A stretch of 64,000 bases of DNA from NCBI GenBank assembly GCA_902476265.1, contig CABSCP010000023.1, forward strand, positions 1 through 64,000, written 5' to 3'. The translations under genes were made by a program, and so were the position numbers. The notes under the pieces were generated by a model. That model saw nothing but the letters and a program-made list of their open reading frames with translations, had not been told where the DNA came from and did not search any database. Numbering within the stretch: the first letter of the stretch is position 1; each line of letters starts with the position of its first letter. The DNA is from an uncultured Lachnospiraceae bacterium. Its GTDB lineage: Bacteria > Bacillota > Clostridia > Lachnospirales > Lachnospiraceae. Positions 8,769 to 16,824 of this stretch are shown here, one piece after another.

Positions 8769-9191
8769 ATGGATCATTCCAAACGGGAGCTTGTGATCAC
8801 CAGCAGGCTGGAGATTACGGTATCGGTACGGGAACTGGAAAGCGGGCTGGAGATCTCCGTGAAATCGGAAGGGCTGCAGGGGCTGCCCCTTCGGGTGGAA
8901 GTGGATATCCCGTCAGGCTGCATTCTGGAAAACGACACCTTCTGTCTGACGGCGGGAAAGGGAGAAAGCCTGATTTTAAGGGACGGCTGCCTGAATCTGC
9001 ATGGCGGTGCGAAAAAGATAGTGATCGGCCCCGGTTATGGAACCCATGCATTTAAAGGGCATTATTCGGGGGAAGAAAAGAATGTGAATGGCTACAGCAT
9101 TTTCTTAAACGATTATACCCCCTACGAACGGACTTTCCGGATTGTGGAAGACGGATCTGACAGGCCAGGGCAGGAAGGAATAAAAATATGA
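8769..9191 (+). pseudogene. C-terminal part of the TAG-interrupted toroid protein
   Basis: This stretch, 140 codons from the first ATG, is in exactly the same frame as the gene ending at 8729, with 13 open codons (from PFTQDQGTSDWW) linking them. It encodes an alternating hydrophobic/polar beta-rich domain, such as the C-terminal beta-sandwich often attached to helical-toroid lyases. I see no convincing ribosome site before the ATG at 8769, so independent translation is doubtful. Its stop still overlaps the next start as ATGA, the spacing expected of an intact operon member. It is either a decayed remnant, a sequencing error, or a readthrough product. Confidence 0.65.
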
Positions 9192-9838
9192 ACTGGTGGA
9201 ATACCCTGAAAAAGAAAATGAACGGAAGGGATTGGGCGGCAAACCTGCTTCTCTATCTGATCGGAATCGGGCTCATGCCTTTGGGCGTGGTGCTGACCGT
9301 CAACTCCCACCTGGGGGCCGGGGGATATGATGCGCTGAATTTCGCTCTGGGCGACAGACTTGGCATCCCCACGTCCCTGGCAATTTATATGACGGCTTTT
9401 CTTGCGGTCATTCTTGCCGCGCTGATCCGCAAAAAGATGCTGCGGCTGACCACTTTTCTCTCTTCGTTTTTATTGGGTATTTTTACGGACTTCTGGAAAA
9501 AGATCCTGGAAAACGTGCAGGGACAGGGCTGGATAGACTCCGCGCTGCTCTTTGGCGCGGGAATTTTTATCATCGCTTTTGCGGTGGCGTCCTATGTGCT
9601 CTGTATTTTTCCCTCCAATCCCACGGATGATCTTGTGGCGGCCATGACAGAAAAGGGAATTCGAATCGGCATTGCAAAAATAGGGCTGGATGTGGTATGT
9701 GTAGGACTTGCATTTTGTCTGGGCGGGGAAATCGGGATCGGCACCATTGTCTGCACACTGGGGCTGGGGCCGGTAGTGGATCTGTTTTACGGACTTCTCC
9801 AAAAAATGACACGCAAATATCAGATTTGTGTGGGATAA
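9188..9838 (+). CDS. YczE/YitT-type membrane protein
   Basis: Integral membrane protein of 216 residues with about five or six hydrophobic segments. The glycine-rich motif NSHLGAGGYDALNFALGD after the first segment is typical of the YczE/YyaS/YitT group. Members are thought to be transport or regulatory membrane proteins, but no function is established. The start overlaps the preceding stop (ATGA), so it belongs to the same operon as the GH105 gene. A link to sugar or uronide handling is only contextual. Confidence 0.8.
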   Translation: MNWWNTLKKKMNGRDWAANLLLYLIGIGLMPLGVVLTVNSHLGAGGYDALNFALGDRLGIPTSLAIYMTAFLAVILAALIRKKMLRLTTFLSSFLLGIFTDFWKKILENVQGQGWIDSALLFGAGIFIIAFAVASYVLCIFPSNPTDDLVAAMTEKGIRIGIAKIGLDVVCVGLAFCLGGEIGIGTIVCTLGLGPVVDLFYGLLQKMTRKYQICVG

Positions 9839-9953
9839 ATTTGCACAGATTCCGGAAGAATTTGGGTAGAATTTAAAGGGGCGGCAGAGTAAAATAGAAG
9901 AAAAGAGAGCGTGGAAATGCCGGGAGATTGAAGTAGACAGGAGGGATTGACTT

Positions 9954-10820
9954 ATGGGAAGTAATCAGATACGCAGCAGGCTGAACCTTGGAATGCGCCT
10001 TCATGACACGCCGCAGATGGGGCTGGAGGAGAGGCTTGCTTATATTGAAAGACAGGGGTTCACCTGTGCCCATGCAGCGCTGGGCAGACTGCTTGAAGGA
10101 GAGGATTTTGCGGATGCCGCTCTGACGCCGGGGCTTGCCATGGCGTTAAAAAGGATGTTTTGGGCGCACGGTATTGATTTCGCGGTGCTGGGCTGTTATC
10201 TGAATCTGGCAAATCCTGATCCCGGACAGCTGGCGGCGATTCAGAAACGGTATAAATCCCATATCCGTTTCGCGGCCCTGGCCGGATGTGGTGTGGTGGG
10301 AACGGAGACCGGAGCACCCAATACGGAATACCGCTATGTGCCGGAAAGCCATTCCGAAGAAGCGCTTCGGGCTTTTATGGACGGACTGCGCCCTGTGGTG
10401 GAATATGCGGAAAAAATGGGCGTGATCGTGGCCATTGAGCCTGTTTTTACCCATATCGTATATACGCCGCAGATTGCCAGGAGAGTGCTGGATGAAATCG
10501 GATCGCCAAACCTTCAGATCATTTTTGACCCGGTGAATCTGCTACACATATCCAATTATGAAAACCGGACGCAGATTGTGCGGGATGCAATAGAACTTCT
10601 TGGGGAAGACATCGCTGTGATGCATATCAAAGATTTTAAGGTTGGGGAAGGGGAACTCATTCAGACAGCCGCGGGAGAGGGCATCATGGAATATGAAGAA
10701 ATCCTGCGCTTTGTGAAAACGAAAAAACCCTTTATACAGTGCACCCTGGAGGAGACAATACCGGAAAATGCAAGGAAGGCGGCGGAGTATATCAGGGGGA
10801 TTTATAACAGGATTTCATAG
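9954..10820 (+). CDS. Sugar phosphate isomerase/epimerase (AP endonuclease 2-like TIM barrel)
   Basis: TIM-barrel enzyme of 288 residues. Likely metal ligands lie in AIEPV (Glu162), IFDPVN (Asp192), MHIKD (His224) and CTLEE (Glu266), at the strand ends expected for the xylose-isomerase-like superfamily. Members isomerise or epimerise ketoses, hydroxypyruvate, inosose or similar compounds with a divalent metal. A strong AGGAGGG ribosome site precedes the ATG. It is followed 13 bases later by the UPF0340 gene, suggesting a two-gene operon. Substrate not readable from sequence; neighbouring sugar genes suggest a catabolic role. Confidence 0.85.
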   Translation: MGSNQIRSRLNLGMRLHDTPQMGLEERLAYIERQGFTCAHAALGRLLEGEDFADAALTPGLAMALKRMFWAHGIDFAVLGCYLNLANPDPGQLAAIQKRYKSHIRFAALAGCGVVGTETGAPNTEYRYVPESHSEEALRAFMDGLRPVVEYAEKMGVIVAIEPVFTHIVYTPQIARRVLDEIGSPNLQIIFDPVNLLHISNYENRTQIVRDAIELLGEDIAVMHIKDFKVGEGELIQTAAGEGIMEYEEILRFVKTKKPFIQCTLEETIPENARKAAEYIRGIYNRIS

Positions 10821-10833
10821 GGAAGGAGAAGAT

Positions 10834-11394
10834 ATGACAGAAGAATATGCAGAGATCCGAGAGCAGGCTTATCAGGCTGCCGCCCAGATCCTGGCTGCTG
10901 CAAAGGGAAAGAGCGGCGATCTGTTTGTAGTGGGCTGTTCCACCAGCGAGGTGGGCGGAGAGAAAATAGGCACATTTTCAAATCCCGAACTCGCCAGCGC
11001 CCTGTTTGACGGAATTGATCAGGCCGTACAGGAAGCAGGCGTATATCTGGCTGCCCAGTGCTGTGAGCATTTGAACCGGGCGCTGATTCTGGAAGAGGAA
11101 GCAGCACTGAAATACGGATATGAGACGGTGAATGTGGTGCCCCAGCCGAAAGCCGGCGGCTCCTTTGCCACGGCTGCGTATCAGGCGTTCAAACATCCGG
11201 TGGCGGTGGAGCACATCCGGGCTCACGTAGGGATGGATATCGGGGATACCCTGATCGGAATGCATCTTCGGGATGTGGCGGTACCCGTCCGGATTTCGGT
11301 GAAACAGATCGGGGAGGCCCATGTGGTATGTGCCAGAACCAGAAAGAAGTTTATCGGCGGCAGCAGGGCCGCCTATGATGAAGCCCTGCTGTAA
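10834..11394 (+). CDS. UPF0340/TIGR01440 family protein (YwlG-like)
   Basis: Protein of 186 residues with the conserved family features GCSTSEVGGEKIGTFSN near the N-terminus, AAQCCEHLNRALI, and HVGMDIGDTLIGMHL. The full family length is present. Function is not established; the family is widespread in Firmicutes. The ATG at 10834 with GGAAGGAG upstream is preferred over an in-frame ATG at 10768, which would lie inside the isomerase gene. Close coupling to a sugar isomerase is a possible hint to a metabolic role. Confidence 0.85.
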   Translation: MTEEYAEIREQAYQAAAQILAAAKGKSGDLFVVGCSTSEVGGEKIGTFSNPELASALFDGIDQAVQEAGVYLAAQCCEHLNRALILEEEAALKYGYETVNVVPQPKAGGSFATAAYQAFKHPVAVEHIRAHVGMDIGDTLIGMHLRDVAVPVRISVKQIGEAHVVCARTRKKFIGGSRAAYDEALL

Positions 11395-11426
11395 CGCGGC
11401 GGAAGGCTTCACGGTTACGTTCTCTT

Positions 11427-11633
11427 TTAAAAATAGAACAATTCTTCAAATTTCTTATCCAGGGCGATGCACAGAACCAGCGCCAGCTTCGCGGTCGGAG
11501 AAAACTGTCCGGTTTCGATGGAGCTGATGGTATTGCGGGAAACACCTACCATTTCCGCAAGCTGGGACTGTGACAGCCCTTGTTCATTTCTCGCCTCTTT
11601 CAGGCGGTTTTTCAGAATCAGATTATCGTTCAT
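11427..11633 (-). CDS. Small Xre/HipB-type helix-turn-helix regulator
   Basis: A 68-residue protein that is almost only a Cro/CI-type DNA-binding domain: LKEARNEQGLSQSQLAEMVGVSRNTISSIE gives helices 1-3 with the usual QLAE and SRNTIS elements. Stand-alone proteins of this size act as repressors of small operons. It overlaps the end of the upstream membrane-protein gene by four bases (ATGA), so the two are co-transcribed. It probably regulates this pair; the signal is unknown. Confidence 0.88.
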   Translation of the reverse strand: MNDNLILKNRLKEARNEQGLSQSQLAEMVGVSRNTISSIETGQFSPTAKLALVLCIALDKKFEELFYF

Positions 11634-11965
11634 ACCGCGCCTCCGGCGGAAAACAGATTATAAATATGTGCCACAGAGAGCATAAGTACAAAAAGGATAT
11701 AAAGAACGGCAAGAATCATTTCGTGCCTGCGTTTCAGGCGGAATGCCTTGACTGCAAACGTGGAGGCGGGAATGCAGAAAACCACAGCGTACAGTCCATA
11801 ATTGATACCGCTGCCTGCAAAAATCTGCAGTATTAAAAAGAGGGTGGCCAGGATGGCCGCGGCAATTGCACCGGTTTTCGCACCGTCCCTGATTATTTCC
11901 ATTTCAAAGATGTCCTGATTTTTGTTTTCCCTGCGGCTTTTCGCAAGAATTTCTTCTTTATTCAT
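11630..11965 (-). CDS. Small membrane protein, DUF6442-like
   Basis: A 111-residue protein with a charged N-terminus containing several Lys/Glu/Asp, followed by about three hydrophobic segments (residues 32-50, 55-70 and 82-102). It resembles small membrane proteins that are regularly coded next to short Xre regulators in clostridia. It lies first in a two-gene minus-strand operon, with its start about 60 bases from the divergent GntR promoter. Function unknown. Confidence 0.75.
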   Translation of the reverse strand: MNKEEILAKSRRENKNQDIFEMEIIRDGAKTGAIAAAILATLFLILQIFAGSGINYGLYAVVFCIPASTFAVKAFRLKRRHEMILAVLYILFVLMLSVAHIYNLFSAGGAV

Positions 11966-12023
11966 TAGCGTCTCCTTTTAAAATTCCAAGTTTTCTTTAC
12001 ATATATAAAAAATGAAAAAGGGA

Positions 12024-12065
12024 TTGACAAATCTGTTAATACTGTATATAGTGAGTATATACAGT
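12024..12065 (+). promoter_or_regulatory. Promoter with overlapping 25-base operator for the YtrA-type operon
   Basis: TTGACA at 12024-12029 and TATAGT at 12047-12052 are separated by 17 bases. A perfect inverted repeat with arms ACTGTATATA (12041-12050) and TATATACAGT (12056-12065), centre GTGAG, covers the -10 box and the start point. This is where a dimeric repressor would block transcription. The adjacent GntR-family gene is the obvious candidate for self-regulation. Confidence 0.8.
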
Positions 12066-12083
12066 AGAACGGAGGTGGGAAGG

Positions 12084-12461
12084 TTGGATATTATCATAAG
12101 CAATGTAGGAGATCAACCTATTTATGACCAGATCTATTCACAGATTAAAAACCTCATCATAGCGGGAAAGCTGAAGGAGGGAGATCCGCTGCCGTCCATC
12201 AGAGGACTGGCGAAAGATCTTCGCATCAGCGTTATCACCACAAAACGCGCCTATGAAGAACTGGAACGGGAAGGATTTATCAATACGATGTCCGGGAAAG
12301 GCAGTTTTGTCGCCCGAAAGAATACGGAACTGATCCGGGAAATGAATTTGAAAAAGATAGAAGAACTCATGAATGAGATTTATGAACTTGGCGCAGGCTG
12401 CGGACTTGACCGAAAAGAATTACTGGAAATGTTCACTTTGACAGGAGATGGAGAATCATGA
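12084..12461 (+). CDS. GntR family regulator, YtrA subfamily
   Basis: Repressor of 125 residues with an N-terminal winged helix (PIYDQIYSQIKNLIIAGKL, LPSIRGLAKDLRISVITTKRAYEELEREG) and only a short helical C-terminal tail, as in the YtrA subfamily that controls ABC transporter operons. The TTG at 12084 is chosen because GGAGGTGGG at 12071-12079 gives ideal spacing. An upstream ATG at 12012 would place the promoter and operator inside the coding region. The gene overlaps the ATPase gene by four bases and should regulate the whole operon through the palindrome at 12041-12065. Confidence 0.9.
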   Translation: MDIIISNVGDQPIYDQIYSQIKNLIIAGKLKEGDPLPSIRGLAKDLRISVITTKRAYEELEREGFINTMSGKGSFVARKNTELIREMNLKKIEELMNEIYELGAGCGLDRKELLEMFTLTGDGES

Positions 12462-13306
12462 TGGAAAAAGCGCTGGAATTAAAAAATGTCACAAAGAAAT
12501 ATAAGGGTTTTACGCTGGATGGAATCAGCTTTTGTCTGCCCAGCGGATGCATCATGGGGATGATCGGAGAGAATGGGGCCGGCAAGAGTACCACAATTAA
12601 ATCCATCATTGGCGCGGTGCATCCGGACGAAGGCAGCATAGAGGTACTGGGCTGTGACAATAAGGCCAGGGAGTTTACGGAGAAAAAAGAAGAGATCGGC
12701 GTTGTTCTGGATGAATCCTGTTTTCCGGAAGGGCTAACACCGTTTCAGGTAAACCGGGTCATGAAGAAGATATATACAAATTGGGAAGAAGAGACCTATT
12801 ATGGATATCTGAAGAAATTCCAACTCCCGGAGAAGAAAAAGTTCAGTGATTTTTCCAGAGGCATGAAAATGAAGCTTTCGCTGGCGGTGGCGCTTTCCCA
12901 TCAGGCAAAGCTGCTGATCATGGATGAGGCAACCAGCGGACTCGATCCCATCGCCCGGGACGAAATTCTGGATGTGTTCAATGAGTTTACCAGAGATGAG
13001 GAGCACTCGGTCCTGATATCCTCTCACATTGTCAGTGATCTGGAAAAAATCTGCGATTACATCGCTTTCATTCACAAAGGACGGCTTTTGTTCTGTGAAG
13101 AAAAGGATATGCTTCTGGAACAGTACGGGATTCTGAATTTAAGAGAGCAGGATTTTGAGGCAATTGATCCCCAGGCGGTCATCTACAGCCGGAATACGGG
13201 ATACGGTGTGGAAGCGCTGGTGAAACGCAGCATGGTGCCTGAGAGCATGAAGACAGAGAAAGCGGGAATTGAAAACATTATTATTGCAATGGCAAAGGAG
13301 AGCTGA
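12458..13306 (+). CDS. ABC transporter ATP-binding protein
   Basis: Cytoplasmic ATPase of 282 residues. Walker A GENGAGKST, a signature region reading FSRGMKMKLSLA, Walker B LLIMDEATSGLDP and the switch His in SSHI are all present, so ATP hydrolysis is expected. The C-terminal 60 residues form an extension usual in drug or lipid exporters of this type. Two adjacent ATGs (12458 and 12461) are possible starts. It pairs with the membrane subunit that follows two bases later and is controlled by the YtrA-type repressor. Such systems often respond to cell-wall-active compounds; the substrate here is unknown. Confidence 0.9.
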   Translation: MMEKALELKNVTKKYKGFTLDGISFCLPSGCIMGMIGENGAGKSTTIKSIIGAVHPDEGSIEVLGCDNKAREFTEKKEEIGVVLDESCFPEGLTPFQVNRVMKKIYTNWEEETYYGYLKKFQLPEKKKFSDFSRGMKMKLSLAVALSHQAKLLIMDEATSGLDPIARDEILDVFNEFTRDEEHSVLISSHIVSDLEKICDYIAFIHKGRLLFCEEKDMLLEQYGILNLREQDFEAIDPQAVIYSRNTGYGVEALVKRSMVPESMKTEKAGIENIIIAMAKES

Positions 13307-13308
13307 AA

Positions 13309-13965
13309 ATGAAAGGACTCTTACTGAAAGACTGGTATATGGTTTTAAGATACTGGAAATCGATGTTTGTATTCAACATTTTATATGCGATAATCGCCTC
13401 TATGAGCAAAAGCAGCATGGCTGTGACCTTTGCTTTTTTGAATATCGTGCTGGGAACCATGGTGGTGAAGTCGCTGATGGCATATGAGGAGCAAAATAAG
13501 TGGGACAGCCTGGCTATTTCCCTGCCGGTGACCGGAGAACAACTGGTTCTGGAAAAATATCTGGTAGGCTTCTTAGGAGCCTTGATTACCAGCATCATCA
13601 CTGCGGTTATAATGAGCCTTGCCGGAATTTTTTTAAAGAAAAATATCGGTTTCCCACTCTGGCAGACCCTCATGATGTTCGTAGCAGCGGGAATGCTTCT
13701 GATTTCCTTTGAACTGCCGGTTTTGTTTAAATTCGGTGTGAATAAAGGCCGGATCTGGTTCCTGGCAGCCGTTGCACTTGTGGCCGGGATTGGAGGCGGC
13801 ATCGGAGGTCTGCTTGGGGAAATCCTGGAAAATAATCCGAAAGTTCCTGCCTGGCTGAGAGGTTCCGTAGTTCCGGGAATCATGATCGCCATAATTTTGG
13901 GGGCGGCTGCAATTTTCATTTCGGTTCGTCTGTCCGTCCGTTTTTATAAAAAGAGAGAATTTTAA
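13309..13965 (+). CDS. ABC-2 type transporter membrane protein
   Basis: Membrane partner of the preceding ATPase, 218 residues with about six hydrophobic segments, beginning MKGLLLKDWYMVLRYWKS, a start typical of ABC-2 permeases in clostridial YtrA operons. Segments lie near residues 22-38, 45-60, 82-105, 118-135, 148-165 and 184-205. It sits two bases after the ATPase stop and is followed by a small DUF4177 gene. Export of a peptide, lipid or antibiotic is typical; nothing here fixes the substrate. Confidence 0.85.
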   Translation: MKGLLLKDWYMVLRYWKSMFVFNILYAIIASMSKSSMAVTFAFLNIVLGTMVVKSLMAYEEQNKWDSLAISLPVTGEQLVLEKYLVGFLGALITSIITAVIMSLAGIFLKKNIGFPLWQTLMMFVAAGMLLISFELPVLFKFGVNKGRIWFLAAVALVAGIGGGIGGLLGEILENNPKVPAWLRGSVVPGIMIAIILGAAAIFISVRLSVRFYKKREF

Positions 13966-13997
13966 AAACTAAAAAATCCAAAAGGAGGATGTGCGGT

Positions 13998-14192
13998 ATG
14001 AAGAAATATGAATATGTCAATGTGAGTTATGAAGCAAATGAAAAGCTGGTTGCCTTCACCCGGGAGCACCGGGAAGTGATTGACCGTTACGCAGCCCGGG
14101 GCTGGCGCTTTGCGGGCATGATACCTACGGAAATGAAGGTAAACGGATGTATCAGAAAGATGGATCTGGTTTTTGAAAAAGACGAAAATTGA
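13998..14192 (+). CDS. Small DUF4177-type protein
   Basis: A 64-residue protein with MKKYEYVNV at the start and RGWRFAGMIP in the middle, the pattern of the short DUF4177 proteins (one beta-sheet with a conserved G-W pair). The ATG at 13998 follows GGAGG by nine bases; the ATG at 13989 abuts the ribosome site and is rejected. It is the last gene of the YtrA-type transporter operon. Function unknown. Confidence 0.75.
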   Translation: MKKYEYVNVSYEANEKLVAFTREHREVIDRYAARGWRFAGMIPTEMKVNGCIRKMDLVFEKDEN

Positions 14193-14210
14193 ATAAAGCG
14201 ATACAAAAGT

Positions 14211-14240
14211 CAGGGAGGATGATTAAAACCATCCTCCCTG
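14211..14240. terminator. Stem-loop between convergent genes
   Basis: Perfect 11-base arms CAGGGAGGATG (14211-14221) and CATCCTCCCTG (14230-14240) around an eight-base loop lie between the DUF4177 gene and the convergent ABC-F gene. T-richness on either side is modest (TTCCGTTAT rightward, ACTTTTGT leftward). It can serve as a terminator for both. Confidence 0.7.
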
Positions 14241-14245
14241 TTCCG

Positions 14246-15802
14246 TTATACAGTCCGCGTCGTCCATTTCGTGCAGTCCCACACATCGGTAGCCAGTCCG
14301 TCATAAAATTCGGGCTCATGGCAGACCATCAGAATGCTCCCTTTATAGGCGGTGAGCGCCCGCTTTAATTCCGCTTTTGCATCCACATCCAGGTGATTGG
14401 TGGGTTCGTCCAGAACCAGCACATTGGAGGCCTTGTTGATGAGCTTGCACAGACGCACCTTTGCCTGTTCTCCGCCGGAGAGCACTTTCACCAGGCTTTC
14501 GATGTGCTTGGTGGTGAGCCCGCATTTTGCCAGGGCGGAACGCACCTCGTACTGGGTATAGGCGGGAAACTCCTGCCAGATTTCTTCGATACAGGTGGTG
14601 GAAATACCGGCATCCATTTCCTGCTCAAAATACCCGATTTCCAGATAGTCGCCCTGTTCTACACTGCCGGACAGGGGCGGGATCAGGCCCAGGATACTCT
14701 TTAAAAGAGTGGTCTTTCCGATGCCGTTGGCCCCGGTGAGAACGATTTTGGAGCCGCGTTCCATTTCCAGGTTCAGAGGAGAGGAAAGGGGCTCGTCATA
14801 ACCGATCACCAGATTTTTTGTCCGGAAGATATAGCGTCCGGGCGTGCGCGCTTCCTTAAACTGAAATTCCGGCTTCGGCTTTTCGCCCGCCAGCTCGATC
14901 ACATCCATTTTATCCAGCTTTTTCTGACGGGACATGGCCATATTCCGGGTGGCCACCCGGGCTTTATTTCTGGCTACAAAATCCTTCAGATCCGCAATTT
15001 CCTTCTGCTGTTTGTTATAGGCAGCCTCCAGCTGCGCCTTCTTCATCGCATAAACTTCCTGGAATTTATCATAATCTCCCACATAGCGGTTGAGTTCCTG
15101 ATTGTCCATGTGATAAATCAGGTTCACCACGCTGTTTAAAAACGGGATGTCGTGGGAAATCAGGATGAAAGCGTTTTCATAGTCGTTCAGATAGCGCTTG
15201 AGCCACTCGATATGCTCGGCATCCAGATAGTTGGTGGGTTCATCCAGCAGCAGGATATCGGGTTTTTCCAGCAGCAGCTTCCCTAACAGCACTTTGGTGC
15301 GCTGCCCGCCGGAAAGCTCCGACACATCCTTATCCAGCCCGATGTCCGAAAGGCCCAGGGCGCGTCTCACTTCCTCCACTTTCGCGTCGATCATATAAAA
15401 ATCATGCATGGTCAGAAGATCCTGCAGCGTGCCGGCCTCGTCCATCAGAAGCTGCAGGCGTTCGTTGTCCGCTTCCCCCATTTGTTCATAAATGGCGCTC
15501 AGTTCTTTTTCCATGTCCAGCAGAAAATCAAAGGCGGAGGTCAAAACCTGCCGGATCGTCATGCCTTTTTCCAGAACGGTATGCTGATCCAGATAACCGG
15601 CTCGGACATTTTTGGCCCATTCGATTTTTCCTTCGTCGGGCTGCAGATGCCCGGTGATGATATTCATGAAGGTGGATTTCCCTTCCCCGTTTGCACCCAC
15701 AAGTCCGATGTGTTCCCCTTTTAACAGGCGGAAGGATACATTGTTAAAAATAGCTCTGTCCCCGAAGCCGTGGGACAGGTTTTCCACGTTTAAAATACTC
15801 AT
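14246..15802 (-). CDS. ABC-F family ATPase
   Basis: Soluble protein of 518 residues with two ABC domains and no membrane segment. Walker A motifs GANGEGKST and GANGIGKTT, signatures LSGGQRTK and LSGGEQAK, and Walker B stretches ILLLDEPTNYLD and VLVLDEPTNHLD are all intact. A charged helical linker of about 80 residues (near 240-320) joins the domains. ABC-F proteins act on the ribosome, either rescuing stalled translation or protecting against antibiotics. The YbiT-like overall layout suggests a housekeeping member, but resistance function cannot be excluded. It is transcribed alone. Confidence 0.9.
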   Translation of the reverse strand: MSILNVENLSHGFGDRAIFNNVSFRLLKGEHIGLVGANGEGKSTFMNIITGHLQPDEGKIEWAKNVRAGYLDQHTVLEKGMTIRQVLTSAFDFLLDMEKELSAIYEQMGEADNERLQLLMDEAGTLQDLLTMHDFYMIDAKVEEVRRALGLSDIGLDKDVSELSGGQRTKVLLGKLLLEKPDILLLDEPTNYLDAEHIEWLKRYLNDYENAFILISHDIPFLNSVVNLIYHMDNQELNRYVGDYDKFQEVYAMKKAQLEAAYNKQQKEIADLKDFVARNKARVATRNMAMSRQKKLDKMDVIELAGEKPKPEFQFKEARTPGRYIFRTKNLVIGYDEPLSSPLNLEMERGSKIVLTGANGIGKTTLLKSILGLIPPLSGSVEQGDYLEIGYFEQEMDAGISTTCIEEIWQEFPAYTQYEVRSALAKCGLTTKHIESLVKVLSGGEQAKVRLCKLINKASNVLVLDEPTNHLDVDAKAELKRALTAYKGSILMVCHEPEFYDGLATDVWDCTKWTTRTV

Positions 15803-16009
15803 TTGATTCTCCGTTTCCTTCTATACGTCAGGGCAAACGCCCCATTTGTTTTCTAAAGAGAGTATAGCGGGATTTTGAAGGATTGGCAAGCATAAAACGA
15901 CAGTTCGCAAAACAGCTATTGTGCAGGCGGCGCAGGGCATGATAAAATAGAAACAGAAATGAAAAGGGAAGCTTTCAGGTGTGGGTTTTGCTGCGAAAGG
16001 AGGAGCGTC

Positions 16010-16258
16010 ATGTCAGGAGCACAGTGGCTGTTTTTGTTACTTGGTCTTTTGGTTGTGGTGCCTATTGTCTGGACAGCATTGGGGAGTTATTTGAGCAAAC
16101 GGGACTTTAAACGCCAGGTGGAAGGGCGCAGACCGGAACGCAAGGCGAAGAAAAATATGCGCCTGCCCGATCAGCCGGAGGAACCCAATGTGAGTATGGA
16201 TATGAGCAGGCTGCAGTTTGAGGCACAGATGAAGCAGAACAAAAGGGGATGGCATTGA
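16010..16258 (+). CDS. Small single-pass membrane protein
   Basis: An 82-residue protein starting at an ATG behind AAAGGAGGAG. Residues 5-27 form one hydrophobic segment, and the rest is a strongly basic, then acidic cytoplasmic tail (RRPERKAKKN, DQPEEPN). No known domain recognised. A possible weak promoter, TTGTGC at 15919 and TAAAAT at 15943, lies upstream in the 207-base gap after the ABC-F gene start. It is followed 59 bases later by the carbonic-anhydrase-like gene. Confidence 0.6.
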   Translation: MSGAQWLFLLLGLLVVVPIVWTALGSYLSKRDFKRQVEGRRPERKAKKNMRLPDQPEEPNVSMDMSRLQFEAQMKQNKRGWH

Positions 16259-16317
16259 CTGCCGTCAGAGGATGTTTTTGATTAAAGAGAGGATCAAATT
16301 AAAGAAAGGGTTGTCTG

Positions 16318-16824
16318 ATGAAAAAACCGGAAATTCATCCCGGCGCTTTTGTTGCGCCGGGAGCCGCTGTTTATGGAGATGTAAAAATAGAGGATAAGTG
16401 CAGCGTATGGTTTCACGCTACGGTACGGGGGGAACGGGCGCCTGTTATGATCGGAGAAGGCTCTAATATCCAGGATAATTGTGTGGTACATGAGGATGCA
16501 GGATATGGCGTAACGATCGGGAAATACGTGACGGTAGGGCATGGTGCGATTATCCATGGCTGCCGGGTCGGCGACAATACTCTGGTCGGCATGGGGGCGA
16601 TTGTCTTAAACGGAGCGGTGATCGGGAAGAACTGCATCATCGGCGCGGGCGCTCTGGTCACGCAGAATACGGTGATTCCGGATAACTCCCTGGTGATCGG
16701 CAGTCCTGCAAAGGTAAAGCGCCAGGTGACGCCGGAGGAAGCAGCAGCCAATTTTGCCAATGCAAGACATTATGTGGAGGAAGGACAGGAGTATGTCTGC
16801 GCGCTTGAAAACAGTTCAAAATGA
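16318..16824 (+). CDS. Gamma-carbonic anhydrase-like hexapeptide protein
   Basis: Left-handed beta-helix protein of 168 residues with repeated hexapeptides such as CVVHED, VTVGHG and CIIGAG. His58, His75 and His80 (GHGAIIH) occupy the positions of the zinc ligands of gamma-class carbonic anhydrases. The trimeric fold would hydrate carbon dioxide, though many bacterial homologues have no measured activity. Its end overlaps the next gene by 32 bases. Confidence 0.88.
   Translation: MKKPEIHPGAFVAPGAAVYGDVKIEDKCSVWFHATVRGERAPVMIGEGSNIQDNCVVHEDAGYGVTIGKYVTVGHGAIIHGCRVGDNTLVGMGAIVLNGAVIGKNCIIGAGALVTQNTVIPDNSLVIGSPAKVKRQVTPEEAAANFANARHYVEEGQEYVCALENSSK

Noticed and set aside
12012..12083. Earlier ATG start of the YtrA-type regulator
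   Set aside because: It would put the -35, -10 and operator inside the coding region; TTG 12084 has GGAGG at good distance.
13989..13997. ATG at 13989 as start of the DUF4177 gene
   Set aside because: It directly abuts the ribosome site; ATG 13998 has correct spacing.
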